Assembly (NCBI GenBank): GCA_030272585.1 | Contig: BSYQ01000011.1 | Location: 806,001 to 870,000 of the forward strand | Direction: 5' to 3' | Source of the DNA: Bryopsis sp. KO-2023 | Lineage: Eukaryota > Chlorophyta > Ulvophyceae > Bryopsidales > Bryopsidaceae | Length of the DNA stretch: 64,000 bases | Part shown: positions 25,501 through 37,500 of the stretch, in pieces | Position numbering within the stretch: position 1 is the first letter of the stretch | Layout: every line of letters begins with the position of its first letter | Program-made: the position numbers and the translations under genes | Notes under the pieces: generated by a model | The model's database searches: none | What the model saw: only the letters and a program-made list of their open reading frames with translations | Told to the model about the DNA's origin: nothing

Positions 25501-26814
25501 TCCCTTTTAGTTTCCTTCTTATTATCCAGAAAACTGTACTTTTTTTTCCCTTTTCAAACCCAGCAAATACCTGTTTCATGTCTGGGGGATTTTTTTTTTT
25601 CTTTTTTTTTTTTTTTGATGCTGTCCCCCAAACTGATGCTTTTTAACCATGCACAGACATGTTGTATAACTTTTTGACCCCTTCCCCTTTTTGTTTTTTT
25701 TCCCCCCCCAAACAGCAAGATCAAAATTCCTTCGACGGTGCATTGTCATTTCCCTTTCCCTGTTTTTTCTTGCTTCTCCTTTTCGATACATAATATAATA
25801 TAGTATTCTTTTTTTCTTTTTCTTTTTTTTTTGTCGGAAATCCAAACGTAAACAAAAACTCACATGAACAGAATCAATAAAACATATGCACACCCACCCA
25901 TAAAACCACCACACTCGCAAAGCAATGCCAAGTAAAGTAAACAATAAACACGAGGTCCCAGCTGGAGCTAAAAATCATTTCTTTTTCCTCAAGCCAAGCC
26001 GTTTCGTTTTCTCTTTCATTCCGTACAATTCTTCTTTTAAATTTCTGCTACTTTCTTCTTTTTTTTTCCATTGCTTTCTTTTTTTTTCAAGACTCAATGC
26101 CATCAGATCAAAGTCATACCCACACAACCACCCAAAACCACACTTTCTGTTTTCTTTCCCCCCCACTTTTCTGCTTTTTTTTTTGGTTTCCCAGCCCTCT
26201 GTTTTTTGCTGGCACATATCCTCCAGACCTAAAGAAAAAATGTCCATTGAAAGCGAAAAAAACGAAAAAAAAACGAAACGAAACGAACAAAAACAAGGCT
26301 GACCCTGACTCTCTCTGTCAGACTTTTCCTTTATATTTATGCCCCTCTTTTAAAGGCAATTTTCTATGATGTTAGGATGCAACTCCTTCTATGGCCTATG
26401 CTAACAAGTTATTCATCCATCCAAGAAACCTCCATCTCCCCACATCCCCCCCCCTACCTCAAACGCTATAGACATTTCGCGTAATTTTTTTTTCCAATAT
26501 CATTGAAGCGATCCGCATCAATTTTTTCAAAATCATCAGGAAAATAAACAAGGGGAAAAAAAAAAAAGTTGGAAATAAAATATGGCGAAACACACCAAAA
26601 AAAAAGGAAAAAAAAAGAAAAAAAGTGAAGGAAAAAACCCCCACGAAAACGATAACTCTTTTTCTCCCGTTTTATCTGCAAAAAGCCATGATCTTTTTTT
26701 TTTTCTCATCTCTTTGCTTTGGGAGAGCGTAGGGGGGAGGATTTTTCTTGTTTGCTTCTCATCCTTTTTTTTTTTTTTTCTTTGTTGTTTTTTTTCTTGT
26801 TCCTTTCTTGTGAT
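25500..26814 (-). repeat. homopolymer-rich 3' flank of minus-strand gene
   Basis: About 1.3 kb of T, A and C runs on the plus strand, so G/A/T-rich on the minus strand, directly following the stop at 26815. It mirrors the tails of the plus-strand genes. No gene was seen. Confidence 0.5.
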
Positions 26815-29427
26815 TTATCTAGAGAGAGTCAATTTTCTTTTCGCAGCCACTTTCTTTGCATCCTCAATTTTGGCAGAATCGAGGTCTGCTTTTCTATTGG
26901 TGCCTTCATCAACAATAAATAACGTCTCTTGAGACAGGCCAAAGGCCGGGTATTCGAAAAATGACGGAGATGGGATGCTGGTTCTGAAATCTTCGTCCCC
27001 AGACATGGAATCTTTCACCCTTTGCATGAACGCTTGATGTCTGGCACGATACAAGTTGGAGGAACCCCTCATGCCTTTTCCACCGACTCGAGATCCAGAA
27101 ATATCTCCAGCTAATAAAGAAAAACACCACGAAGGTCTTGAGTCAGGGATTGGTCATCCAATGATACATGCATGGCGATATGAACACACCAAAATTTGAA
27201 CATTCGATATGATGATTACATAATATGAACATTCGATATGGTGATTATGTAATATGAACATTCAGTGTGGTGATTATGTAATATGAACATTCACCTGCAT
27301 CCCTCATGAAGGTTTTGACCTCAGGCTCCGCTGGCAGCCGGCCACAGCTGAACCACTGGAGCAAACGAACTGCCAGTTTGTGTTTCTTCTTCCTAGCTGG
27401 GGCCTTCCTATATGTAGGATGCACCCCCTTGCGAACAGTGTCCGATTGTTTGTTGGACCTTGAGATATCAACCACAGTGCTTCTGAAGTCTGTTGACTTC
27501 GGCAGCACATCCGATGAGAACCGGAGATTCCTGCATGCAAATCATGATATTCCCATTTCGGTATGTAATTATAGTCCATTGCAGTGTTAGATGCAATGTG
27601 AGGATAATTTATCACATTTACTGCTTGCTATTTACTGATCGAGCTGGAGGATTGTTTTGGGGTTTTCTGGCTTGGCATAGATATTCGGAATTGTATTGCC
27701 CCTTGTGCATACGAGAATTCCGTCGAAGTTTTTGATGCATACCTTAGAGGTGCACCTCGATTGTCAAGATCTGAGCCAGTGCTCTGCACACGGTGCCTTG
27801 AGTAGCTTCGTGGCATTTTGGCATCTGTTTTCATGACATCCCGAAGCACATCTTCCTGGATTTTAGACAGAAGAGGCCATATCCAATCAGCAACATATTA
27901 ATCTCATGCAACGGATGCAGAGGCAGAATTAAGTGTTCCTTGTCTGGCACATTTTGGCTTCCATCTTGCCCGGCCTTTTTTTTTTAATGGAACTGTACGA
28001 ACTCAAAAGCCTCATGCTGGCAGCCCACAGTACAAGTAATTGAACAAACGCTCTTCTATGTTGAGAAACATCCTATAACATCCTATAAAGGGAACTCAGT
28101 CCTTTTGAACTGGGGAATGCTCCAGAATGCCATCGCATTGTTGTTTGCACAGTTGATTGCCTTGCTCACAGACTCCATCTGGTCAAACAGGGATGCATTT
28201 TGCAACAGGGCAAATACCTCCCAGGTGGCTTCCATGAACTCCATCTGTCCCCAGGGTGTTCCAGATGGCACAGTGTACTTCCTCCAATCAACATTGTGGG
28301 TGACTGAAGGCATCTCATCATGTCTGGATCTCCCACAGCTCCATCCAGGGCATCTCGCCGATTCTGCCACACACATATTAGTCATTCCAACCGGAAAAAA
28401 ACAACAACAGAATCTCTGCACCTCGCGCTCGATTCGCTCCAAGTTTGTCCTATCGTTCCGTCATGAAATATGGGAGTTTGGCTAAAAGTGAGTTGAGAGA
28501 TTCTCAAGGACGGATTGATTTTGATGAGAAACGCGCAACTCTTCACGTGTGATTGCTGGCAAACACTCACTAGAGAAACCCTCCGACGGCTTCCAGACGT
28601 AGCCGTCCACCTCGACACGAGATAAGTGGCGGGACTTGGATGGGTTGGTACCATACGAACCGTCCATGGAAACGAAAGCGACTCGACCCTTCAGCACCAC
28701 AAAACAGTAATCGAGCCTGCGAAAAAAAAAAACAAGCTTCCGTCAATTTCGTCTTCTCCAGAACTTTCCACACCAACTCAACGAATGTTCCGCGTATCTT
28801 TTCCCCATAGAGGTTAAGCGGCCCTAGAGCCGCCGTCGCTCTTTGTGTTGTTGGGTCTTATCTTCATCAAAGGTTTTTTTATATATGGATGTATACTTCC
28901 GTGCATAATTTCACGGTTGCGAAAGCTATGACTTTTCACAAGAACGCAACAGGGTCTCGCCCGTCCTAAACCACAGTCGGGCAGAAAAAAGACAAGGATC
29001 GTGCAACAACTATATACGTTGAATAGACTGGAGCGCCCCATTGGGCACCGAAGTTAGTACTGAAAGACGGCTTACTCTTTCGCCTTCCCGTGTCAGGAAA
29101 GTGGACAGGTGAAAACGCCAGACGCGCTTTCGAATCGGATCCTGCAGCAAGGGTGTGCGCGCGAGCAACACATCTCCTGTCGACTTCAGAAGCACCAATT
29201 GGGTCTAAAGGCGAATTGGTAGACTTTACTAATTCCAGTCCAGCGGCTTAGGTCCGCGCTGTCGATCCGCGCGCGCGAACGCAGCCGCTTCCATGCATCG
29301 CTTCTCCAACGCGTTCCAAGTCTGAAGTCGATGTGAAGAGCGGAACGCACCTGGATGAAATCAGACGGCCGTCTGATTTTTCTGAAGCAGAATTAAGGCA
29401 CTGGAATCGCAGGGCCACTTCAAGCAT
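26815..29427 (-). CDS. multi-exon protein of unknown function (5' half unresolved)
   Basis: Not recognised. The 3' exons are secure: 27855-27743, 27530-27295 and 27110-26815, with GT-AG borders and matching phases, ending in a stop. They encode a basic region (RKAPARKKKHKLAVRLL) and a C-terminal segment ending KKVAAKRKLTLSR. Upstream, an exon from 28363 (VDWRKYTVPSGTPWGQ; donor near 28300-28170 unclear) and exon 28716-28571 (VSMDGSYGTNPSKSR) agree in phase with each other. Further 5', 28800-29430 is open in several frames and I could not choose between two chains. A start at 29427 (MLEVALRFQCLNS) is possible. The lysine-rich centre suggests nucleic-acid binding or a nuclear protein, but this is a guess. 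It is divergent from the small secreted gene at 29708. Confidence 0.45.
27197..27293. repeat. 29-bp tandem repeat (about 3.4 copies) at a splice donor
   Basis: Units of 29 bp beginning TGAACATTC and ending GTAATA, slightly diverged, fill the intron next to the donor after 27295. The last partial unit contains the donor itself. Confidence 0.8.
29358..29379. repeat. 22-bp perfect palindrome
   Basis: AAATCAGACGG followed by its exact complement, with no spacer. It lies about 330 bp upstream of the small secreted gene and within or beside the first exon of the minus-strand gene. It could be a binding site for a dimeric factor. Confidence 0.8.
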
Positions 29428-29707
29428 TTTTGGTTTTCCTTCCTTGTCAAGTCTTGAGACAGAAAAATCACCTAGAGGATCGCGGAGCGGTTAGCTCTGT
29501 CCACCAGAAGTCATGGCTTCGCACGAGTGAACCTTCGAGCGACAGTACATCGCCGCTTGTGGAACGTCTCTTCCTCTTTTCCCGACCGATGGTCCCGCCA
29601 GAAATTCTACAGCTGGCAAGATATTGCACCATACAGCCTCTTTGCACTCGCTCCCTTTGCCCATTCGACCGGATTCCGCTACAGACCTGTTTCAGAGTCA
29701 AGCAGCA

Positions 29708-30239
29708 ATGGTTTTCAGATCCATTTTCGCCGTTGCCTTGCTGGCGGCTATCGCAGCCGTGAACGGCCGTGGTGGGTTGTACTTCAGCACTTCTATCCAC
29801 AGGGTCTCTCGTTACTCAAGGGTGTTGACTTTCTGTCCTGATTCATGCAGTTCTCCAGACATACCCAACAGAGACAGAGACGCACGCACATTACAAGGTT
29901 GTTGAGGAGCAGGAATACCCAGGCACTATCATCCACATCATGGAGCCGATTCTTCTCACAGACGAGGCAAAGAAAACTGAGACGACCATCGTGACGGTGA
30001 ACCGCCCTGCTCCAGCGGAGAAGAAAAAGAAGAAAACAGCTGTCGAAGAGCTTGATATCGACCCCGACGCGGTAAGCTTGATTACCTTTGCTTGTGTTAG
30101 ACTAGCGAACCATGTGATTTCTCCGCAATGGCTTCGCTCGCTGTGGATATTTCGATTTTGAAACTGATATGTTGCCTTGCAGTCGCCCGTGGAGCGTATG
30201 TTTGCGCTTGGTATGCCACTGGCTAACTGGATAGGATGA
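29708..30239 (+). CDS. small secreted protein, unknown function
   Basis: Complete three-exon gene: 29708-29771, 29851-30071 and 30183-30239, joining in frame to 113 residues. Residues 1-20 (MVFRSIFAVALLAAIAAVNG) are a typical signal peptide with a cleavage site after the small residues near Asn-Gly. The mature part is hydrophilic: a Thr/Glu segment (YPTETETHAHYKVVEEQE), a hydrophobic strand (GTIIHIMEPILL), a Lys run and a C-terminus reading MFALGMPLANWIG. No Cys in the mature protein and no known domain. Both introns are short (79 and 111 nt) with good borders. The start is supported by the signal peptide. A secretory-pathway or extracellular location is inferred. Confidence 0.75.
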
Positions 30240-31275
30240 AGCCCCAAGCAGTGTTCTTTGCAGCTTTCTCAGCTCAAAAGTTTTTCGTCACAGAGTGTAT
30301 CCGCATGAAGGCACCGAAAACAGCCAGACTTACTGATCCTGTTGTTTGGGCTTTGGAACACGATTGTAAGCCGATAGCGGAACTTGCATTACAACATGTT
30401 GTTCCCTGAGCGAACCCCCCACCCCCCCTGCAAAGCAAAATATCGTCGCAAGCCAATGTACACCATCACAATGTTAACAAACTGCACCACAAAAATGATT
30501 CCCTCCCCACTGCGCTCCACCCACTCTCCAACAATTCTGAGGTGCTTTCTTGAAAGGAAAAGAACCCAGGAGGTGTGTCCCCTTGTCCAGAAGGCTAGGT
30601 CCATGGGGGCGCTTTTTTCCATCTCTCCCCAAATACGACCAAAACCATTTGAATTTCAAGAACCTACGGTCAGACAATTTTTTCTGATCATAAGAAGAAA
30701 AAAAAGGCTAGCCGTCCTGTGGGTGGAGCCAGAGGAACCCAAACCCACACCAAGTTCTCCCGAACCAGCACTGTGCTGGTATCTATTTCTCTACAAACTA
30801 AGATAAACTGTTCGAACCCACTTAATCCCATCAAATTCCTGTGTACTCACAAACACGCAACTACGATTTTCTACAAGCTATCATTGTTCGGTACCAAAAA
30901 AAAGACACTGGAAAAGAAACGAAGCATGTATCTTGTCAGGGCAAAAACTTTATCCAAGCGACAAATCCACATCTGTCGAAACCCAATCACAAAGGTGGGT
31001 GGCGTATTTCCTTTTCGGGGCCTCTTCCCCTCAACAAAAAGCACATCGAGTGAGGGGCAGGATCCCTGCTCCAAAATCCTTCAACTCAAAAGTCTGCCAT
31101 CCTACAGCGCTGCCCTGTTATTGGAAGAAAAAAAAATATGGAATGAATGTGTTTAATTGCTCGAAGCTGATAGTATGCTTTAAATCGTTTCGTTCCTAGA
31201 ACTCTCCGTGAAAACAGAGGTCGACCGACCCCTGCAATTCGCCCCCTCGACGCCAACTGCATCCTCCTGCAGGCT
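30240..31275. other. intergenic region between convergent genes
   Basis: About 1 kb between two stop codons facing each other. Composition is ordinary, without the long homopolymer tails seen elsewhere. It should hold both 3' UTRs. I see no gene. Confidence 0.45.
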
Positions 31276-33957
31276 CTACATGGTCAGCAATGGATCCAGT
31301 GGTGGTGTCAATCCGAGAAGCGTTGCCACCCCTTTTGCTTTCTCCGTAGCCCATTCTGGAGCTTTTTCCATCCAATTGTCTGACCTGTGGTATGGCTTGT
31401 CAACATGTCTGACCTCGCCTTTCCCTCGCATCCGAACCTGCACAGTCCTGGTCACATAGCACAGCTGCCCTTGCATATGAAATCCAAAGACTCGGAAGGC
31501 GATGCTGATTTCGAGAGGGATCGACCTGGAGCTTTGGGTGGCTTTGCTGAACAGCGCCTCAGAACCTTGCTGGGAGGGGTCCCACACCGCTGCAGCTCGG
31601 TAGCGATGACGACACTGACTGTTGTTGCCAGACATGAGCGTGACTAGGGGTAGCCTGTGCGAGGATCCATCTGGGCAAGTGACGACAATATGATCGATGC
31701 AGCCGAAAGGGAAATGCTCCGTGTCGCTTTCATCTTTTCGCATGTCGATGTGGAGGCAATAACGAGGATTCACGTACAAAAGAAATATGGGATCATCGGT
31801 GCCAGAATCTTGACACATTGGGACGCCACGAACCTGAAACATCAGCAATCAAGCGCTGTGGAATCCCCAAAGCTGCTCACAGTGACAACCAACATCCACA
31901 ATAAGACTGGATGGTAGAAAAACCGATACACCAATCGATTTACTAAAGCGGGCACCATTCCTCAGCCAGGTTCTTGACCTTTGAACAGAAAGAACCTCAT
32001 CATGGGCTCCACCATACATATTTAGGGCATCGATATTCCCACCTTCAGTTTTCGATGGAGCACTCGTGTCCTCATACGGCTGTTATATGAAGACAAGCAG
32101 TTCGGCACAATTTCCTCAAAGTAAATGCAACACAGCAACAGCCGGTGCCTCCATTGTTCCACTTCATCAATACACACTTTCTTCCACATTGGATCCTGCA
32201 CGAATCCAGTCAGACAGATCTCCATCAGCTTCACCAGCCCATTAAAAAACTGAAAGGGTTTGACCTGGGGTAAGAATACATAAGGCAAAAAAACTGAATT
32301 GAGCTGGGGGGTTAGAACGACCAAGAAGAAGAGTTTGGTTTTCACCTTGGTCAGACTATATAACGGGGCAACGAAACTTTACCCGTCATATATAACTCCA
32401 TGCTCAAAACCTGATTCGATGGGACCTCCCCCTTCAAGAAAAACGAGAGTGCTTACTCACCCCATGCCCCTTTTCAAGAGTAGATTGTCTAAATCTGTCC
32501 CCAAATCGTACAGCGGATCTGTTGGAATGCTTGAAAGCCAAGTCGAAAGTTGGATTGATGGAGTGTGTGTCAATCAAGGATAGCGACCGTTTCCGATTGT
32601 ACGTCACTTCTCGCTGCATTCGCCTGGAAGAAACGTACTTATGGCCCCCCCAGATTATGCATCCCGTCAGGCTTGCTCCAAGCACATTGCCCAACAGGAA
32701 GATCCAAACCCATGCCCTGCTCCAATGGAGGTCCGACCCATGTACTGGGGGGAAAAGTTTTTTTGCATCGGTTGTCCAGCACCTCTTTACATTGACGAGG
32801 CCTGCATCAGCACGGGATCCCCTGTTGTTAGTCAACAGGCAAAAAGTAGAACCCTGTGACAACGTTACACCAATCCTTGGAGCATTACTCCCCAATTTTG
32901 TAAACCCTGATAAGAAGCTTCCGGTAAGCTTCCTTTCTTCGTTCCTTTGACAAAAAAGTTGAAAGGGAGCTGATTGAAAAGATGTAGTGACGAAGAGGGG
33001 TCACCTGAGGTCCCGTTGAAACCGTTTACAGCTGCAGAGCAGCCTTTCTTGCTGGAAAGCATCTTCACCACATTCCCACCATGTACTTTACTGGGGAGCA
33101 TGATCACCAGCAACACTTGTATCGTCTGTGAAACGTCAGACTCCAATCGCGTATGACCTGTAGTTGCAAATTTGACATAAATCATGTGACTGCTTGGCCA
33201 TCTCATGAATTTGCAATTGCTCAACAAAAGAATTGGGGAACCCCTGTGGAGCTCTGTGGGATGTGTTTTCAATCGCTGTGGATCGTAATTGTCGGTTGAA
33301 ATCTATAGAAGCGTGCTGCTTTGTGGAAATAGACTGAAAGGAGAGGTGTTTGCTTGGATATGATCAATCCTCACCTCCGCTGTAGATTTCTGTGACTTCC
33401 TTGATGCGAAGATATAACTTGTTGGGTACTCCTGCGGTTGCTAGCAAGTCAGCCAGGGATGCGATTAGGATATCACGCTCTGCGGGGGAGAAAGGAAGAA
33501 TGCTCCGGCCAGAAAGGTGGAGCATGATTTCAACTCCCATTTCTGGAATCCCAGGGCAAGCCAGAGGAATTTGAAGCCCTGTTGGACCTAGGAAAGAAAG
33601 GAAAAGAACCACCACCACTTCATGATAAAGTACAATCATGCTGGGCAAGCGACAGGGAGGAACCTTTTGAGGAAGGTGAAATTGATTCTGGATCGTAAAC
33701 TCAAACCACAAGCAGAAACGGGAGTCAGATGTAATGAAAAAAGGCTGATCGATGCACGGAGATCTGTGTGGGTTGTTATGAGTTGTCCCCGCGACCATGC
33801 ATGGAAACTTTTCAAGCGGTGGTGTTTTCGTAAGGTTTGCCAACCGACCGTAAGCTGCGGGGGTGAGGTCTTCTCGCCCGTTCGCGTCTTTCGCTCCTCG
33901 AGCGACGGTCACCATCACCATCAACAACAGGGTGACGACTTGTTGCGTCCCCGGCAT
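31276..33957 (-). CDS. single-pass type I membrane protein with SEA-like ectodomain
   Basis: Complete six-exon gene: 33957-33849, 33587-33375, 33157-33005, 32744-32461, 32264-32043 and 31833-31276. All phases match, giving 512 residues. Residues 1-21 (MPGTQQVVTLLLMVMVTVARG) are a signal peptide. The ectodomain (about 22-165) contains LPFSPAERDILIASLADLL followed by GVPNKLYLRIKEVTEIYSG, the helix-strand pattern of small SEA-like or ferredoxin-like domains often found next to membranes; this is inference. A transmembrane helix lies at about 169-188 (WVWIFLLGNVLGASLTGCII), followed by a basic stop-transfer patch. The cytoplasmic part, about 320 residues, has no family that I recognise; it has a Cys-containing helical segment and a C-terminal proline-rich end. 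The ATG lies only 163 bp from that of the plus-strand gene at 34120. Confidence 0.7.
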
Positions 33958-34119
33958 TTCGTCATGAATATTCGTCAATAACTCCCGAGTCTGGCAGAGC
34001 GATCCGCCGGCAGCACAAGGAAGGCGCGAGCTTCCGCAAGCGCAACCAGGGAACTCACTCGATCGACTAAAAGCAGAAAACGCTACTGACGTCGCAGGTA
34101 CTCATACCGTTATTCACGC
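33958..34119. promoter_or_regulatory. shared promoter of a head-to-head gene pair
   Basis: The whole space between two divergent start codons is 162 bp, so both promoters and 5' leaders must share it. It is CpG-rich without an obvious TATA box. A CACTCGATCGACT-type stretch lies near 34055. Assignment rests only on position. Confidence 0.4.
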
Positions 34120-34597
34120 ATGAAGCGCTTACTCGAATCAGGTGTTCTCTTGCGAAAGGTGACTACCGTTTTAAGTCGGCGGCGTTGCCCCCCCCTCCCA
34201 AGGAAAGATATGCCAAGTCGAAACCCAGGTATGCAAGGAGGATCTAAAGCGAGATCTACCTTAAATGTCGTCAGAGTTGTGCAGCCAATTTCTTTGTGTG
34301 CAGGAGTTGTCTGTTCCCCTTGTATTCCTTTCCAGGCTTCCTCCTGACGTTACACCTTCTCCCAAGATCTCCCAACCAACAAGCTCCATCCAGGGGTGCC
34401 TGGCCACGCAACGCCAGAAAACTCCCGTCGGCGAGCTGCAGTTGGTCGCAGGTGGAGAGGAGTTACTTCCACAGGAGATTTCATGGCTGACACGCAGTGA
34501 TACGGTGATAAACTCCGAGAGAATCGCCGAAGGCCACAGGCAGAGATTTGAGCCGTGTTTGTCAGAGCCGAAAATATTGTTTCACCCAAAGCTGTGA
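34120..34597 (+). CDS. small protein of unknown function
   Basis: Not recognised. Two exons, 34120-34158 (MKRLLESGVLLRK, donor GTGACT) and 34304-34597, join in phase 0 to 110 residues. The second exon has a good acceptor (TTTGTGTGCAG) and stays open to a stop. The protein starts with a short amphipathic or hydrophobic stretch continuing into ELSVPLVFLSRLPPDV, which might be a mitochondrial or secretory targeting signal. The rest is hydrophilic (GELQLVAGGEELLPQEISWL) and ends LSEPKILFHPKL. An extra small exon between them (near 34211) cannot be excluded. Confidence 0.45.
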
Positions 34598-37500
34598 CAC
34601 TTCAGCTTGCAAAGTGCACAGCATTAATGCGATACATTTTCGTTGATTGTATTGTTGATGGTTGATCCTCCACACTGTGCCCTGGGGGGGGGCAGCTCCT
34701 ACCTGGGCTGAGGGGGGGGGGAGAGACTGCTCGACGAGGTTCTGGTAGAAATAATTGTGCGTTTTCAGGCACTACTGTGCGAAAGTGGAAATATTATTGG
34801 TGTTTTCCTAACTCTTGTGCAAGGACCGATTGGAGGTTCCCTTTTTTTGGAAGTTGTTCCACGTTCCACTCTCCAATTCACAAATTATGTATTGTGGAAA
34901 GGGCTAATTCAGTTGGGTAGTTTGTACAGTTAGAACTCTAGGTTGTGGTATTTGAAGGGACTTTGGTTGGAACAGGGGTCCTACTTTTTACCGTAACAAT
35001 GTGAATTCAACAGTATGATTATACATATCCCGAAAACTGTGCTGCTGGATTGATCAAATTCCACGAAACCCACATCCTTTAAATAATAAAATGAATATTA
35101 TCCATATAGTAGTAGTGAGAAATGCATTTGATGCGATCTTTGTCGAACGAAAGGACCCACACACACAATAATACAATGTATGATTTAATAAAGTAATACC
35201 CTGACAAGGTGAAAACCCCGACATGAAACAGAGAACTCGAACACACAGGATAACAAGCACATGCACTCGAAAAATGACAGTTGGTGTTTGCAATGATAAT
35301 TTATTTACACCTGAAATTTGAATCCCTCTGTTGCTGATCGTCTTCCTCCCCTCCCTCCCAGAGACACGAAACTTTTTAGAAAAAGGGGGGAAAAAAGAGG
35401 GAAAAAAAAAGCAGCCCCAGTCCAATCTCAAGAGTTCCTTTGCACCACTAAGTTAATACCAAAACGACTGGATGACTAAAAAGAAAAGAAAAAAACCGAA
35501 AATCAACCACCAAAATGGAAAAGGGGAAAATATTCTCCCATCAGGAATGCCAACCAAAACACAAAAAAAAACCATTAAAGAAAGAAAAAAATACAGAAAC
35601 AAAAAAACTCTCTTTTACCAAAGACAAAATTTTACGCCCCAGACAATGGATGACCTACGATTTTTCTCTCTCCTTTTTTCTACAATTGAACAATGATGGG
35701 GAACGACGTGTTTTTTTTTGGGTTTTTTTTCACGTTTGAAATTTTTGCGACTCCCCCAGCAAAGGATCTTTATACACACATACATATTCTAATTACGTGT
35801 TTTGCCCCTCCTTTCTTTTTTCATACTGCATCGAGAGAGTTTTTTTTTTCATCTTCTCACCCTTGACTTTTTTTCAACTAATAAAACCCCCTCGAAAAAA
35901 AAAACAACAAAAAAAAACCAGGTATTTTTTCCCCCACATATTGACATCAAATTTTCCTGCAATTTTTAGCCACTCCTCTTTTTTTTTTTTTTTTTTTCGT
36001 GTTCAACACAGCCTTGATCAATAATGCGGAAAAAAAAGACACACAACATAAAATAATTAAAAGTAAAAATGTAGCAACTTCGACCCATTATTCACACCCA
36101 ATTCTCTCCATTCACTTTTTTCTTTTTCTTTTTCCTCTTCCCCTTCTGGACATACCCCATTGTGGGGCATGTCCCAGAAAACAACTTCACCTCACAGCCC
36201 ATTCGAAATTTTCAAAAACGAGCCTACTAAACACTGCCAACTTCATTTTTTTTCCTCACCCACCATATTTTTTCTTTTTCTTTTTTTTTCCCGTTATTTG
36301 TTTTTGGTCTTCCCACCTCCCGTTTTTTTTTGTTTTTGTATTTTTTTCCACATTTCAGCTCGTCCCTTAATGCTCCTGCGAAAATTATCACACGCTCTCT
36401 TTGTTTTGTTTTTCCGACAGGATTGATCCAGCTACATGCAAACTTGAATCAAGCAAAATTACATTTTTAATTTACTTTACTACGACTCCGGATATTTCCG
36501 GAAAAACCTCTCAGCTGCCCAATCGAAATTCACAAACCTGGGTGATTACCTTGGATTGGATTTCTCGGCTACGAGGATAAAATGCCATTCCGTTCAATTG
36601 TTTCTTTTTTCGAACCCCCCCACCCCCAAATTTCTTTTTTTTTCCCTTTAATGTCATTGATCCGTCCCACCCCGTATCGAGAATTGGTCAATCGATTCGA
36701 GCGATGGATACAGAAAAAAGCAAGAAATTAAAAAAAAAAAACAGAACTCTTTTCTTTTCTAATACGATTTAATGGTGAAGTCAAAAAGCAAAAAAAAAAA
36801 AAGAAAAGGAAAGAAAAAAAAATTACCATATTTTTCCACGAGGAAGAATAACGAGACAGAAAAAAAACAAAAAAAACGAATCCCCTGGCCTTGCCAACAA
36901 CCTCACCCCCCCCTTCCCAAAAAAAAAAAAAAGAAAAAAGGTCGAAAATTTTGGGAAGAAAAGAAAGCATTTTTAGAGGCTGACAAAGCCAAACTCCTCT
37001 GTCCCTCCCAGTGTATACATTTTTTTTTTTCGTCTTTCCTTTTCAAACCCCTCCATCAAAAAAGAACGCATCCTACATTTCATCACATACCTTTTTTAGA
37101 ATTTCACTATCACCATATTAGCCCCATTTCTTTTCTGGCCACCCTCCTTTTTCCCATGCTTTTTCTGATACTTTTTTCGTTCACAGGGGAGGAAGCTAAC
37201 TCCTTTTCAGTCTTGCTACACTTTGTTTTGTTTTGTTTTTTTTTTCTTTTTTTCGTTTTCACTCTTAATGACAATTTCGTACTTTGCTTCCGGGGCATTA
37301 TCTTTTCATCGAAAACTCACTTTTGACTTTTTGGAAACCTAATCATTGGAAATTTTTCCACTTCCACTTCCACAGCCCCCAAACCCCCCTCTTCCAAAAA
37401 GAAGCAAAAAGCAGCTACTTTCTGCACAATATATATATATAATCAGCGAGGGGGCGGCCCGAAGAAAACGTATTGATATATTAGAATACATATGTAGTAT

